A stretch of 64,000 bases of DNA from positions 21,449,899 to 21,513,898 of the forward strand of contig CM046348.1 in assembly GCA_025403435.1 (NCBI GenBank). The letters run 5' to 3'. Under the pieces are notes generated by a model, which did no database searches, was not told the DNA's origin, and was given only the letters and a program-made list of their open reading frames with translations. Positions 35,087 through 47,930 of this stretch are shown here, piece after piece (the first letter of the stretch is position 1; each line of letters begins with the position of its first letter). A program made the position numbers and the translations under genes. This DNA is from Artocarpus heterophyllus (Eukaryota > Streptophyta > Magnoliopsida > Rosales > Moraceae).

Positions 35087-38000
35087 TCAAAAACAAAACA
35101 AATGCGGATACAATTCCCGCATACTCGACTCTAATTCCCAAGTGGCTTCATCAACCCCGTGATGCTGCCACACGACCTTTACCAACGGTATCTCACGACG
35201 ACGCAAACTAATCACTTTCCGGTCGATGATCTGAATCGGCACTTCTTCGTACGTCGTATCCTCCTGAACCTGCACATCGCGAAACGATACTATCTTACCC
35301 TGCTCAGGTGGACACTTCCTAAGCATCGACACATGAAACACATCGTGCACATGAGAAAGTTCGGGCGGAAGATCAAGCCGATAAGCGACCACGCCAACAC
35401 GCTGAGTGATCTCGAACGGCCCAATATACCTCGGCGCGAGTTTCCCACTCACCCCGAACCGCATAGTTCCCTTACGAGGTGACACCCTCAAGAGAACAAA
35501 ATCTCCAACCGCGAACTCTAAAGGTCTACGTCTCCTATCCGCGTAGCTCTTCTGCCGACTCTGAGCTGCTCTTAATCGATCCCGAATCACCGCGACTTTC
35601 TCGTTGCTGTCACGAATCTCATCTGGCCCAAGAATAACTCTATCCTCCGGTTCGGCCCAACACACAGGTGACCGGCACGGTCGCCCATACAATGCCTCAA
35701 ATGGTGCCATACCGATACTCACCTGATAACTGTTGTTGTACGCGAACTCCGCCAAATGCAAACATTGCTTCCAATTCCCGCCGAAGTCCAACGCACAAGC
35801 ACGCAACATATCCTCGAGAACCTGAATGACCCGCTCAGACTGCCCATCAGTCTGAGGATGAAACGCCGTACTGAAGTTCAAATCTGTACCCAAAGCCTCC
35901 TGAAAACTCCTCCAGTACTTAGCATTAAACCTGGTATCTCGATCAGAGGTGATGGACAAAGGAACTCCATGCAACCTCACAATGTTCTGCATATACAGCT
36001 CCCCGAGAATCTTCCTGGAACACGTCGACCTAAACGGAATGAAATACGCCGATTTCGTCAACCTGTCGACTACAACCCAAACTGCATCATGCCGCTGCTC
36101 CGTCCTCGGCAAACCTGTGAGGAAATCCATCGTCACATGCTCCCATTTCCACCCTGGAATAGGAAGCGGCTGAAGCTGACCTGCAGGCTTTTGATGCTCG
36201 GCCTTCACCTGAAGACACGTCGAACACTTGGCCACGTACTCGCGAACATCTTTCTTCATGCCTCTCCACCAATAGTGCCTCTTCAAATCACGATACATCT
36301 TGGTGCTCCCCGGATGAATAGCAAACTGAGACCTATGAGCTTCATCTAGAACGGCTTTCGTCACCTCGGCGATAACTGGAACTGCAAGACGCTCCCGGAA
36401 GTACAACGATCCATCTGCATGCACGCTCCATTCCTCGAACTGTTCTCCGTTCTGAATCCGCGACCAAATCCCCTGCAAATGTCGATCCTGCCACTGACCT
36501 TGCTTCACCATCCGAACAAGAGCTGGAGTCGCTTCCACATGATACAACAAAACTCGATCACCGTCGTCATGATACTGTAGCCGATACTCACTCACTGTCG
36601 CATCCCTGCTCCAGTCCTCAAATATCAAACAAGCGAGAATCCCTGAAGACTTCCTGCTAAGCGCGTCCGCGACCACATTAGCTTTCCCGGGATGATACTG
36701 CAACGCGAAATCATAATCCTCCATGTACTCCACCCATCTGCGCTGCCTCAAGTTGAGATCCCTCTGAGTGAACAAATACCTCAAACTCTTATGATCGGAG
36801 AAGACCTGAAACGATGCTCCATACAAGTAACATCTCCAAATCTTCAGCGCGTAGATCACCGCTGCAAGCTCTAAATCGTGAGTAGGATAATTCCGCTCGT
36901 GAGGTCGTAGCTGTCTCGATCCGTACGCAACCACACGTCCATGCTGCATCAACACGCATCCAAGTCCGCGCCCTGAAGCATCCGCATAAACTTCATACGG
37001 CTCGTCACTGCTAGGAATAATCAACACTGGAGCTGAAGTCAACCGGTTCTTCAATTCCTGAAAAGCAGACTCACAGTCTTCATCCCACTCAAACCTGACG
37101 TTTTTCCTGATCAACCTCGTCAACGGAGCTGCAATCTTCGATAAGTCCTTTACAAATTTTCGGTAATATCCAGCAAGACCTAAGAAGCTGCGAATCTCCG
37201 CTACATTCCTTGGGCGTTCCCACTCCAATATAGCTTCAATCTTGGACGGATCCACTGAAATACCATGCTCCGAAATGACATGACCCAGAAATTTGACCTC
37301 AGTCAACCAGAACTCACACTTTTCCCTCTTAGCATACAACTGGTGCTCCCGCAGAGTCTGAAGCACGATCCGAAGATGCTGCTCATGCTCCTCCCATGTC
37401 TTAGAATACACAAGAATATCATCGATGAACACGATCACAAACTGATCCAGATACGGCCTAAATATCCTGTTCATCAAGTCCATAAAAGCTGCTGGAGCAT
37501 TCGTCAACCCGAAAGACATAACCAGAAACTCGAAGTGCCTATACCGAGTCCTAAAAGCTGTCTTGGGAATATCCTCTTCCTTGATCCTGAGCTGATGATA
37601 ACCTGAACGCAAGTCAATCTTCGAGAAGTATCACGAACCTCCCAACTGATCAAATAGCTCATCAATCCTAGGCAAAGGATACTTGTTCTTCACCGTAACA
37701 CGATTCAGCTGCCGATAATCCACACATAACCTGAGAGTCCCATCGTGCTTCTTAGCGAACAAAACTGGTGCTCCCCACGGAGATGTGCTATTTCGAATAT
37801 ATCCTTTATCAGCAAGCTCCTGAAGTTGCTTCCTCAATTCCTTCATTTCTGCCGGCGCCATCCGATAAGGTGCCATAGAAATCGGTGATGTCCCTGGAAA
37901 CAACTCGATACCAAACTCAATCTCCCGATGCGGTGGTAATCCTGATAACTCGTCGGGGAAAACATCCTTGAACTCATCAACCACCGGAATCGCTACACCA

Positions 38001-39679
38001 CTACTCGAAACATAGGGCTCGCAATCTAGATTGGCAAGAAAAGCAAAACAATCTAGATTCCTTCGCCCTCCTAGACATGACTTCATGAGACGCTCACTCA
38101 TTAGCCAATCACCACCACCCTGGTAAGTGATTACCGTCCCACTTTCAGACACTAGGGTCACTTTTCTAAGTTGGCAGTCCACAACTGCACTATACCTGGA
38201 CAACCAGTCCATCCCTAAAATCACATCATAGGAACTCATGGGGAGTATAATCAAATCACTTTTCAAAATCTCATCCCCAACCTTTATTTTACAAGATTTA
38301 CACACACAATTTACACACACCCGCCCCAAGGGAGAAGTTATAACTAGGGGTTCATTAAACTCTTCTACTTCTAATCCCAAGGCATGTACAAAGGAACTCG
38401 AAATGAGAGAATGAGAGGCACCGGTATCAAATAAAACGCGAGCTAGAGATCTAGAAACCAAAACCATACCATCGACAACCGCGTTACCAATCTGAGAATC
38501 TGACCCTCCAGATGCCATTGCATGAACCTGCACTGGCGCCTTCCCTTTTCCTCTACCGACATTGCTGGGTCCTGCATTACTCGGCCGATACTGCTGAGAT
38601 GGAGACGACTGCACACTACCTGTGCTCGGAGCTCTATACTGAGGAACACTGCGCTGAAAATACTGCGGCTGCTGTCCCCGTGCCGGATATGAGAATTGCT
38701 GAGGAGAAAACTGCGGATACTGCAACTGCGGGTACTGCAGAGGCGGAGGTAGGGTCTGAGGCTGAGGCTGAGACTGACGACTGGCATCCTCCCCGGTCTG
38801 CGATCCAAGACGAGCACTCCTGATCGGGCAATTCCTCTTGATGTGTCCGGGCTGCTGACAGAAATGACAATGGAAGCTGTAGGGATTGCTGCGCCCGCTA
38901 CCAGACGAACTGCTACTGCCACTGGTCGCACCGCCTTGCTTGCCTTTCCCCGGAGCTGGACGACTACTGGTGCTCTTCCTGCCACTCCTCTGCGGTCCTC
39001 CTGAAGCCTTGGCTCGGTCCTCACAATACTGCACGTAATCATTCTCCACGGAGATCACCGACGACACAAGCTCTCCGAAACTCCTAAGCCGTAGAGCAAC
39101 CAACTGCCGCCGAATAGGAGCCTTGAGTCCTTCCTGGAACTTGATGCATTTCTCGCGCTCCGATGCCACAGCTGATGGAGCAAACCTAGCCAACTCGCTA
39201 AACTTTGCCTCATACTCCCGAACTGACATATCACCCTGCTGCAATCTATAAAACTCAGCTGCTTTCTGATCTCTATACCCCTGCGGAAAATACCGATCAT
39301 AGAACAGATCCTCGAACTTGTCCCAACCGATATCGCCACCGCGCTCCAGACGCTTAGTTTGTTTCCACCAGGTGTTAGCGCCACCCTCGAGCTTATACGC
39401 CGCGAATTCCACACGATACTCCTCAGGCACACCAAGAGTATCAAGATGCTTCAAGATCGAATCCAACCAATACTCTGCTAACTGCGGATCCCCATTGCCA
39501 TCAAAAGTCGGAATAGACGCCCGCCGAAATTCCTTAAAGAAAGCATGTCGACTACCAACACTGGAGTCTTCCGGTCTAGTCCTGGCTGCCATCTGCCGGA
39601 AAGCCGCAATCATAGACCTCATCAGGCCCTCATCATTTCCGAACTCGGCGTCAGCTGTCGAACGACGTCTAGGTGCCAT
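35087..39679 (-). pseudogene. G2 gag-pol polyprotein interrupted by a single TGA
   Basis: The frame opens at the ATG at 39679-39677 and runs 682 residues to a TGA at 37633-37631, then continues in the same frame for 847 more to 35087. Domains: gag (about 45-230), a zinc knuckle [14 protein letters not shown] near 269, protease with [11 protein letters not shown] near 413, and RT from about 600. The stop lies inside RT, between FDQLGGS and YFSKID. After it come [11 protein letters not shown] (RT catalytic aspartates), Gypsy RNase H ([13 protein letters not shown]), integrase with H-H-C-C and D-D-E ([33 protein letters not shown]) and a chromodomain ([18 protein letters not shown]). With no other break visible, inactivation looks recent, or the stop may be a sequencing error. 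Confidence 0.93.
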
Positions 39680-39784
39680 TCTCTCACTTCTGAAAACAAA
39701 ATTTGGACTGTCAGAGGTATTTCATTGTCAAACCTATGTGTGCACAATTCCCAAGGTTCATAACCTTGAGCTCTGATACCATTC
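39680..39784 (-). other. G2 leader and primer-binding site
   Basis: A short leader of about 100 bases. TGGTATCAGAGC (39781-39770, minus strand) is complementary to the 3' end of initiator Met-tRNA, starting three bases after the LTR. Confidence 0.9.
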
Positions 39785-41934
39785 TGTCACGCCCCGGAGT
39801 ACGGGAGGTGACGTGGCGGAATATTTAGGTTAATTAAAGGAGAGTTTAATTGAAATTAAGGGTTTAAAAATCCAATTAAGCAAGAAATAAAGAGATTTTT
39901 TTCCACCACATTTGATAAAGAATTTAAAATCATTAAACAAATAACAATAATTGAATAAAAACCGCGAATATGGGTTCCACAACCCACAACTTGTGCACAC
40001 ACATGAATCTGACAATATCACAAATACAATTACAGTCCAAGTACAAATAAAGTTAAGTCTTACATGCCTTGATTAATAAATACAGAATTTAAATAAATTC
40101 TCCTATTGCTCCTGAGTTCGGTCCGAAGAATCTTCTCCAAACCTAAATGGGAAACCACCTAGAGGGGGGGAATTTAAAACAGATAAAACGTGAGCGAAAG
40201 GCTCAGTAGGACTAAGTTTTATAAAATAATTTAATGCAAAGAAACATAACATTATCAGGAGTTATACAGAAAGGGAACTTGAATAAATAAATAAATAAAT
40301 TGAGTAGAACCGGTCTGACACAGAACAGTCTACTCGTCAAATCAAAACACCAATTTACTTTTACCTAGGCAAACCATGATATCACCACCGTAGTGGCCCA
40401 GCTGGGTTTCGGGACCTGCCCCCAAGGTCGATCACGACCCGATCTCTGATATGGCATCATGCCCATGTGGTTATTATCATTATCATTCAAAACCCAATTA
40501 CCGAGTGTTGTCAATTACATTCATTATGAAATTCATTTCATGTCACGGTATATAAAAATATAACCGATAAAACCAATTTCAAACAACCGTTGAAAACATT
40601 TTGATAGAAATCATTTTCAAAGCCAAATCATTTCAAAACCAGGCTACCAAAGAAATAGGATAGAAGTCCTACCTCAGTACTCGTGCCGGTACCCCACACC
40701 GTAATCCCGGTCCGCTATACGTTAGCTCCACGGAACCACGAACGATCCTAGATACAAACTAAGTCAATCAATATCTAGTTCGAGACATTCTATATTACTA
40801 AATCATTTCATGATGTCCTAGTGTGCCATTTGTATCATTAAAATTATCCTATAAAGTTGGGATTTAAATCAGGGTTCAAAACAGTGAAATCGGGTAAAAA
40901 TCACAAAATTTTCCATGCCTCGGTCGGCCTGCCGGACGCCCTGCTTCGGCCTGCCGAACTGTACAGTTCGGCCTGCCGGAAACAAGGTTCGGCCTGCCGA
41001 ACATTTCCCCAGATTCGGCCTGCCGGTCGGAAGAACACCGGCCTACCGATCATCACTTCGGCCTGCCGAACATGAACTTCGGCCTGTCGAACTGGGAAAA
41101 TCCAGAAATCCCAGCCACGGGTTTCTCGATCCCCAAAATCCAAATCTTGTTTCTAACCTGTTTTTCTCAAATCCCAGGCATGAAAAACAACTATAATTGA
41201 TAGAAAAACATTCTAAAACATGTTTGGGATCATTTAAACAACATTTAAACTCGAAATCCTCAAAAATCCGAAAATGAGAAAAAGAGGAGAAAAATGAAAA
41301 TCTTGAATTCAATCCGTTTTTCTTCAATTTAGGTTTAGATTCTAGTTGTTCTAAGCTCATTTAACACAAATCCACGGTTTCCTAAGCTAAAACAAACTTA
41401 GATTTCAAAAACACACAAATTCGAAAATTTTGTTAAAAGTTTAGAAATTTCGAATCTAACCTCGAATCGAAGCTTCAATCCGTGCTCTCGGTCGCCGAAT
41501 CACGTCCCCGAGCTTCCTCCTTGCTGTTCCGAAGCTTGGATTCGAATGGAAATCAAAAATTTTGAAAGAAATTGAGAGAGAGAAAGGGGCTGCCGAGAGA
41601 GAGAGGAGAGAGAGAGTTGATCGTGAATGAGGAGAGAGAGAGAGAAGAGAGAAATAAATAGAGAAAATCGGTGGGCGGTTTTACTGTGCGAAAACCATGT
41701 GCCGCCCACGGTTTTGTAAAACGGAGTATTTTTAACATTTTACAAATTGTTGTGTTTTAAAACTCAAAACATCATTTTAAATCAATAAGAAATCTTTTGA
41801 ACACATCAATTTAACAAAACAACCAAAAACTAAAAATCCAACCAAATAACCTAATTAAAGTTAAAACTTTAATTATGGCACACTAATTCATCATTTACAT
41901 TATATTAACGATAAATAAATTTCGGGACGTTACA
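39785..41934 (-). repeat. G2 5' LTR
   Basis: 2150 bp, equal in length to the sister LTR. Three of the roughly eight differences fall in the 170-bp palindrome array. Confidence 0.95.
40921..41092. repeat. Palindrome array, eight units (G2 5' LTR)
   Basis: Same eight units as 34025-34196. Two cores differ by transitions (CCTACC and CCTGTC instead of CCTGCC). Confidence 0.93.
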
Positions 41935-42036
41935 CGCCATCCTTTTGACGCCTTGGCCTCACGTTGCTAGAGCCTAGGCGCTCACCCCTTGGCGCCTAGG
42001 AGCTCTTGTCCCGGCACCTAGGCGCTCTGCACTTGG
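41935..42036. repeat. GGCGCC palindrome array, second part (split Copia-C LTR)
   Basis: Includes AGCCTAGGCGCTC, TTGGCGCCTAGGAG and GGCACCTAGGCGCTC at about 22-bp spacing. It is bounded by G2 on the left and G3 on the right. Confidence 0.88.
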
Positions 42037-45000
42037 TGTAATGACCGAGGAAACGTCATCAATAAAACCTAATATTTAATTAGGTTTAATTAATGAATTT
42101 ATTCTTAAAAAAATGTGTAATTTTGTAAAAATAGTAATTTCTGTGAAAATTACAATAAAATATGAATGACCGGCATTGATTGCAAATTTTATGGCATATG
42201 TAATGCAATGGTGGATATTGTAAAATACAAATTTTATGAGTTTGATGACTCAGAGATTTGTGCATAATATCCATAAAATGAATTTCATGTCACAATTAAT
42301 TGTGAAATTGTGATATAAACGAATGAATGATTAGAATGTAAATAGGACATAGAGGTTGTCCTAACCCTAATCGGGGGTAGAAAGGAGGCCAGAGCAGTAT
42401 AAGAATACTGCTAAATAAAAACACAGATACAAAAAATGTTATGATTGGCCTCCAAAAGTAAACAAAAAGTAAGTTAAATATTTTTATACAGTCTAAGGAT
42501 AGAAAGTACACTGAATTGACCACGGCCGTATCGGAAAAATATTGTGTGGTGAAAAATTACATAGTTTAAATTTTTAACTCCACAAAGTGGACACTCCTTG
42601 ATTTTCTATTGGGCCACATGTCAAGAAAAGCGGCCCAATCACCTTGTGACACCTAGTGGTATACTCATGGGTTACCATGAGTCACCAAATGTGATAAGGA
42701 TGCATTTATGGCAAGTTTATCACAAAAATTCATTTCTTTCCTTTCCTTCCAAGATCCGGCAGCCATGTCCAAGTGTTCTAAAAAAATTTCTCAGCCCCTA
42801 AACTTTGCAAAAATGACCCCAAACAAGTTTTACAAGCAAGTACAAGGATTTTTCACAAGTTTTAAGGTAAAATCCTAAACTTTTTCATGAGTTTTCAAGG
42901 GATTTTTCATGGGTAAAGGGAAAAAATTAATCCATGGTATTTTTGCATGAAAAGGAAGTCCAAGAAGAAATTCAAGAAGCCTTTGAAGGCTAGAAATCCA
43001 AAAAGTGTTATTTGGGTAAGTTTTGAAGTTTAAAGTTTTGAATTTTGTTTTGATTTTTATTCTTTCAAACCCATGAGGGGTTTTGAGCATGTATTTGATG
43101 GAATTTCATGTATATATGATGAATGGCAAGTTTAAGTTGTGAAACGTTGGTTTATAGTGCAAAACGGAAATTTTTACAAAAAGTCTTATTTTTGCAATTT
43201 TGATGTTTGACTATGCAAAAGTGATGTTTGAGCATGAGGATGTGTTGATTAAGGCATGGAATGGTTTCTTCAGGGGTAGAATTGCAAATTTGAAACAGAT
43301 TTTTGTAAAAATGCCATAGGGACTAAATTGAAAGAAAAAGTTTCTTCTCGGCAGATTTGAAAAATAGTCAAAAACGCCCCTGTACAGTGAGATTTTGGGA
43401 AAAGTTAAAACACAAAAGTTGTAGATCTCGACGAAACTGTTAGGTCACGCGGACGGTTTGTCTAAAAACTCAATTTTTTGTGGGTTTTTGATTTTTCAAG
43501 AATATATTGAAAGTGAAAAAAGTGTTAAATGGCAAAAATGTCATTTTTCAAAATGATTTAAGGTATGGTACCTTAAGTAAAAATCATCCTTTAGAAAAAT
43601 AGGAAATTTTGATGCAAAGAAGTAGATTTTAGTCCTAGGGTAAAATCGTCAAAATTTTCAGTTGAGGGACTAAACCGCAAAGTTTTATGAAAACGGGGCA
43701 TAATTGAAAAATAAAGAGATTGACCCACTAGGATGTTATTTTGAAATTAGTATATGGTTATTTTCATAAGAATAACGAAATTGAGCTCGGGTAGGTTAGT
43801 GGACCCACGAAGGGCAAAATTGTCATTTTTGTCCAAATAACCCGAACCGTTTTGAAATGTTTCCAATGGAATAAGAAAACGACTAGAAAGGGCTCCTGCC
43901 CTTCGTTAGAAACGATACGGTAAAGTTAGATAGAAATAAGAAAAACCACTAGATAGAAATAAGAAAAACCAGTGGTTTTTAGAGTTGTACATAGTAATAC
44001 AACTCAATTTATTAACTAACGGATGTTTCGTATCAAAACATAGTGAAATTTACCTAATGGCTTTGTAATTGGCCAACAGGATCCTAGGAGTCTAGGAGAA
44101 GGGAAATCGAGGTTAAGTTGCCCAACATTCGCATCAAGTAAGTACCCTTCCCACCTACAGTATGAAATGTAGGTTTAGAAAGAAATGTATGTATATGTAT
44201 ACTTATGCGTATAATTAAGTGTAAACTTGTATGTTTGCCATGATATGAATACCTAGGGGTATAGTCATGTATGAATAGTTGTGAGCATATTAATGTGTAC
44301 CAGTGTGTACAATAATGAAAATGAGCAAGTTTACCATGATTTTGTACCTGTGTGTATAATATGTTATGTACCTGTGTGTACAATAATGAAATAAGCATGT
44401 GTATTATGATTTCGTACCTGTGTGTACAATGATAAATACTTGAGTATGTATAAAGTAGGTATCTGTGTGTATATTTTATGTTAAGTACTTGTGAGTACAT
44501 TATGCTATATACCTGTGCGTATATTAATGTGTACCAGTGTGTATAAAAAAATAAGTACTTGTATGTACTATGCTATGCAAGAGAATTTTATGTTTCATGG
44601 ATAATATGTGAGTATCACTTCATGCATAGTATGTCAACCATAATAAATGGACTGGTAAATGTATCACCAGAGATTAAGAAAAGTGTCGTACCGACTCCTA
44701 ACTCAAGGGGAGTTTAAAGGATATGTTACGGTCACGGTGTTACGTAGACCTAAATGAAATTGCATAATGGTACGAACACTTGGGCCCTAATAAAGATAAG
44801 AAATGATGAGGATAAAGAAAGTTTATAAGAAAGCATAATTGATTCATGCATTCATGTGAATATCCATATGGGATTTATGGGACTTACTGGGCGTTAGCTC
44901 ATTAAGTATTTCATGCTGTAGGTATTCCGACGAGAAGGTCAGAATAAGTTCAAATGGTGAGCTGGCGGAGAGATGGATGGTGTGCAGATTGGTTATGGAG

Positions 45001-45246
45001 TCCGCTACTGTAATGTTTTCCGCTACGTATGTTTAAAGTTATTTTGAAATGCAATGTTTAAAAGAAAGATGTTGTAAAAGTAAAAGTATTAATTATGTAA
45101 ATACAAGTATGTGAAAGTATTTTAGGAATTACCAAAGTTAATGTAAGACAATTATTTATTCCCGTTTAAAAAAAAATTTCCTAAATTTTTGCCCTAAAGT
45201 AAGTAAGAAAGAGTTTTATCACAGCCCGAAAAGGCGGGTTGTGACA
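42037..45246 (+). repeat. G3 5' LTR (3210 bp)
   Basis: Contains a GTAC array (44170-44580) and the CTTACTGGGCGTTAGCTC block (44884-44930). A 23-bp stretch near 43935-43965 (AGATAGAAATAAGAAAAACC) is duplicated here but single in the 3' LTR. Other apparent frames within it are low-complexity and not supported. Confidence 0.95.
44170..44580. repeat. GTAC(n6)GTAC array in G3 5' LTR
   Basis: About ten copies of a GTACCTGTGTGTAC-like motif and close variants (TGTACCAGTGTGTACA, GTACTTGTGAGTAC) at irregular 24-60 bp spacing. The outer TGTAC/GTACA arms are inverted repeats. Confidence 0.85.
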
Positions 45247-45248
45247 GT

Positions 45249-45260
45249 TGGTATCAGAGC
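45249..45260 (+). other. G3 primer-binding site
   Basis: TGGTATCAGAGC, two bases after the 5' LTR, complementary to the 3' end of initiator Met-tRNA. It is not a tRNA gene. Confidence 0.95.
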
Positions 45261-45400
45261 GAAAATCTTGCCATCCTACTGCACATCGTCGTATGCTCCA
45301 TTGCCATCGCTCAAGTAAGATAGTTTGATTTTAAGTATAAGAATGTACAATACTATTTTATATGATACTGTTATGTTAATTACGACAATAAATATAGTAT

Positions 45401-46140
45401 ATGGCAGAGCCGCATCATGATCGTGATATGAAAGCTGATCGAAGAGCCAGCATTGCTTTTCAAGAGGAGATGCCACCGCGGCATTATGGGAGTTGGCAGC
45501 CAATGGTATAGACCGAATGGCTTAGTTGAAGTGATTTTTAACACTTGTCATATGCCACCGCATCTTCTAGTTTTATTGACCTCAAGATTGTTGATGAGGG
45601 AAGCCTTAGTATATAGTTAAGGATTGAACCTGACAAGCAGCCACGGGATTGGTAAGGTTTTAGAGGACAAATTCTAGCTAAGTTGCACCCATACCACCAG
45701 CAAATGTTATTCCAGTCTAGGTGATTCCGATGTTATGGGCGGACGGGAGACATCGATTATACCTACTAGTAAAATCGGTATAAGGAAGATACGTAGGCGA
45801 ACCGGTAGATCATTACATTCTTAAATTTCGCTGTACCATGGTACCACTAATTCCGCCACAATTACTCTTACGGTGCATTGACGATCTGGTTTGGAGAGAT
45901 CTTCCCAATGTGGTCCAGCAGCAAATGCAGTATCCCTGAAATTACCTTAGTATCCATGATTCTCTTATGGCGGTATTACATGCAGACCATAATGTAGCCG
46001 TGCCATTAGAAGATCCTCCAGTAGGTATGGATGATGATGATGATGATGATAATAATGATAACATTGATGAAGAGCCTGTGCCTTCAAAGCCTATAATCGC
46101 AAGTGATGATAAGTAGATTGATTTGAGTATGGAGGAAGAA
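45401..46140 (+). pseudogene. Unidentified decayed ORF upstream of G3 gag
   Basis: Between primer site and gag a protein-like reading opens at an ATG near 45401 (MAEPHHDRDMKADRRAS) and continues, with several stops and frame changes, through FIDLKIVDEGSLSI, GFRGQILAKLHPYHQQM, CIDDLVWRDLPNVVQQQMQ and LMAVLHADHNVAVPLEDPP to a poly-Asp stretch near 46030-46065. Composition and stop types fit an inactivated ORF rather than random leader. I do not recognise the family. It could be an N-terminal extension of gag or a separate pre-gag ORF. Confidence 0.45.
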
Positions 46141-46485
46141 AAGGAATCCTAAGGAGGATTTCGAACATAGTGACATGTCTAAAGTCGAGTCCGACAAAAA
46201 AAAAATCATCAGAAAATCTTTGTGTATTATGACGTACATAGATGAGATATTAGTACAGTTTTGGGCTTTGATGCCTTTGTATATGCATGTATGTTGGCTA
46301 GTGGTGTCCTTCTCGGCAAGAAGGTATATGTAGCTGGAAGTGATAATTGCTCCTGGAGATGATATGAATAGTTATGTATGAAAGGAAAGTATGTATGTAT
46401 GTATGTTAGTTATGCATGTAATATTATGGAGAATGTAAAAAGGAAATGAAAGAGGTTCATGAAATGAAATACATGAAAGTGAATG

Positions 46486-46650
46486 ACATGAAATGAAATG
46501 AAATGAAATGAAACGAAATGTACGAAAGGAAATGAAATAAAATGTACGGAAGGAAATGAACTGAAATGTAAGAATGCTTATGAAATGAAATGTATGAATG
46601 CTTATGAAATGAAATGTATGAAGGTAAAGGAAATGAAATGTATGAAGCAA
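46486..46650. repeat. (GAAAT)n-rich microsatellite in G3 leader
   Basis: Repeated GAAATGAAAT with variants GGAAATG and GTATGAA. Confidence 0.85.
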
Positions 46651-46794
46651 GATATTGAGTTCATGTAATTGTGTATGTTTGCATGTATTTATGTTGTTTG
46701 AATACATGCAATTATTGATTGGATACTATTAAGTTAATAGTATGTACTAACATAGTAACGATAATATACGATAAGTATAGAATAATTGATATCA

Positions 46795-47930
46795 ATGGCT
46801 TACATACCAGCTGCTACAGTTGTTCCGGTAGTATCCACTAACGAATTTTATGAAAGATTCCAGAGAATAAAGGCCCCGGAATTTGATGGATCTACAGACC
46901 CCTTAGAGGCCGACGATTGGCTTATAGGCATAGAAAGGGTTCTGAAATTTATGGGACTTAACGACCATGAAAAAGTCCTATGCGCTTTGTTTTCTCTCAC
47001 TAAAGATGCTAGGAGACGGTGGGAGTCGGTAGAGAGTAAAAGGAATGTAGACAAAATGACAGGGCCAGATTTCGTTGAAGAATTTGGCAGGGCTTATTTT
47101 AATATAGAAATCATGGTAGCCCAACAAAAAGAATTTAATAATTTTAAGCAAGGGAATATGTCCGTAGCTGACGCTGTAAAGAGGTTTAATCAGCTAGCAT
47201 GGCTTTGTCCCGAGTTAGTATCGACTGATTGGGAACAAATAAGACGATTAATGAGAATTTGCAAAGCCGACATTGCTTTTGTGGTTGATATTGGAAGGCA
47301 AACTCCCAAGAATGTAGAGGATTGCATTAAACGAGCGACCAAAGCTGAGTTTAGAATTGCCCATGATAAGGAAGAAAGAGCAAGGATTTTCAAGACATAG
47401 AAGGAGGAGAAAGCTTTAGCCAAGCAAAGTCGAGCTGTACAAGTAAAAGGACAAGAAAGTGTTCCAAGTCAAGGGCCATCCTAGAACGTTCAAGCAGGAC
47501 GCAACTGCATTGCTAACAGCAAGAGGAAATGGAATGTGAATAATTCAAAGAATCCAAAAGGTCAACCCCATAAGAGGATTAATGATGTAGGAAACAACAA
47601 ACCCCTTTGCAGTCAATGCGGGAAAAGACATGCAGGGGAATGCAAGGCTAGCACGAACAAGTGCTATATCTATGGGAAATAAGGGCATTATGCCAGGAAT
47701 TGTTTTTCTAATTCCCAAAGTCAAAACAGTCATGCTTAGTAGAGGTCTCAAGGAAACCAATTGCATGTGGTTCAAGTTCAGGCACAAATTGAAGGCCCTA
47801 GTGTCAGTCAAGGGTGACTAGAAGCTCCGGAACCAAGTGGGTGAATTTATGCCTACATGAAGAAGGAACAAGATGCAGGAACCTCATAGGTGGTGACATG
47901 TTAGTTTTCTATTGCCAACACTGATGTATA
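46795..47930 (+). pseudogene. G3 gag
   Basis: The best start is the ATG at 46795 (MAYIPAATVVPV). The frame is open to a TAG at 47398 with the gag pattern FDGSTDPLEADDWL, RRWESVESK, FNNFKQGNMSVADAVKRF and VEDCIKRATKAE. Beyond the stop, the basic region and a zinc-knuckle remnant (47610-47700, first cysteine pair preserved) are in other frames. Confidence 0.9.

Larger units (their letters stand above)
32889..41934 (-). mobile_element. G2: Tekay-type chromovirus with one stop codon
   Basis: Two 2150-bp LTRs (32889-35038 and 39785-41934) differ at about eight positions by eye. A perfect CGCCA duplication flanks it (32884-32888 and 41935-41939). On the minus strand the primer site TGGTATCAGAGC (39781-39770) lies four bases inside the 5' LTR, and the polypurine tract CTTTTAGGGGTGGAGAGC (35056-35039) abuts the 3' LTR. 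The polyprotein carries a C-terminal chromodomain, typical of Tekay/Del. Young and nearly intact. Confidence 0.95.

Noticed and set aside
35756..36349. 197-residue frame opposite to G2 integrase
   Set aside because: Antisense shadow of integrase; no family resemblance.
44084..44500. 138-residue Tyr/His/Thr-rich frame (also at 53296-53736)
   Set aside because: It is the reverse reading of the GTAC array in the G3 LTR.
45249..45260. tRNA fragments
   Set aside because: These are primer-binding sites complementary to initiator Met-tRNA, not tRNA genes.
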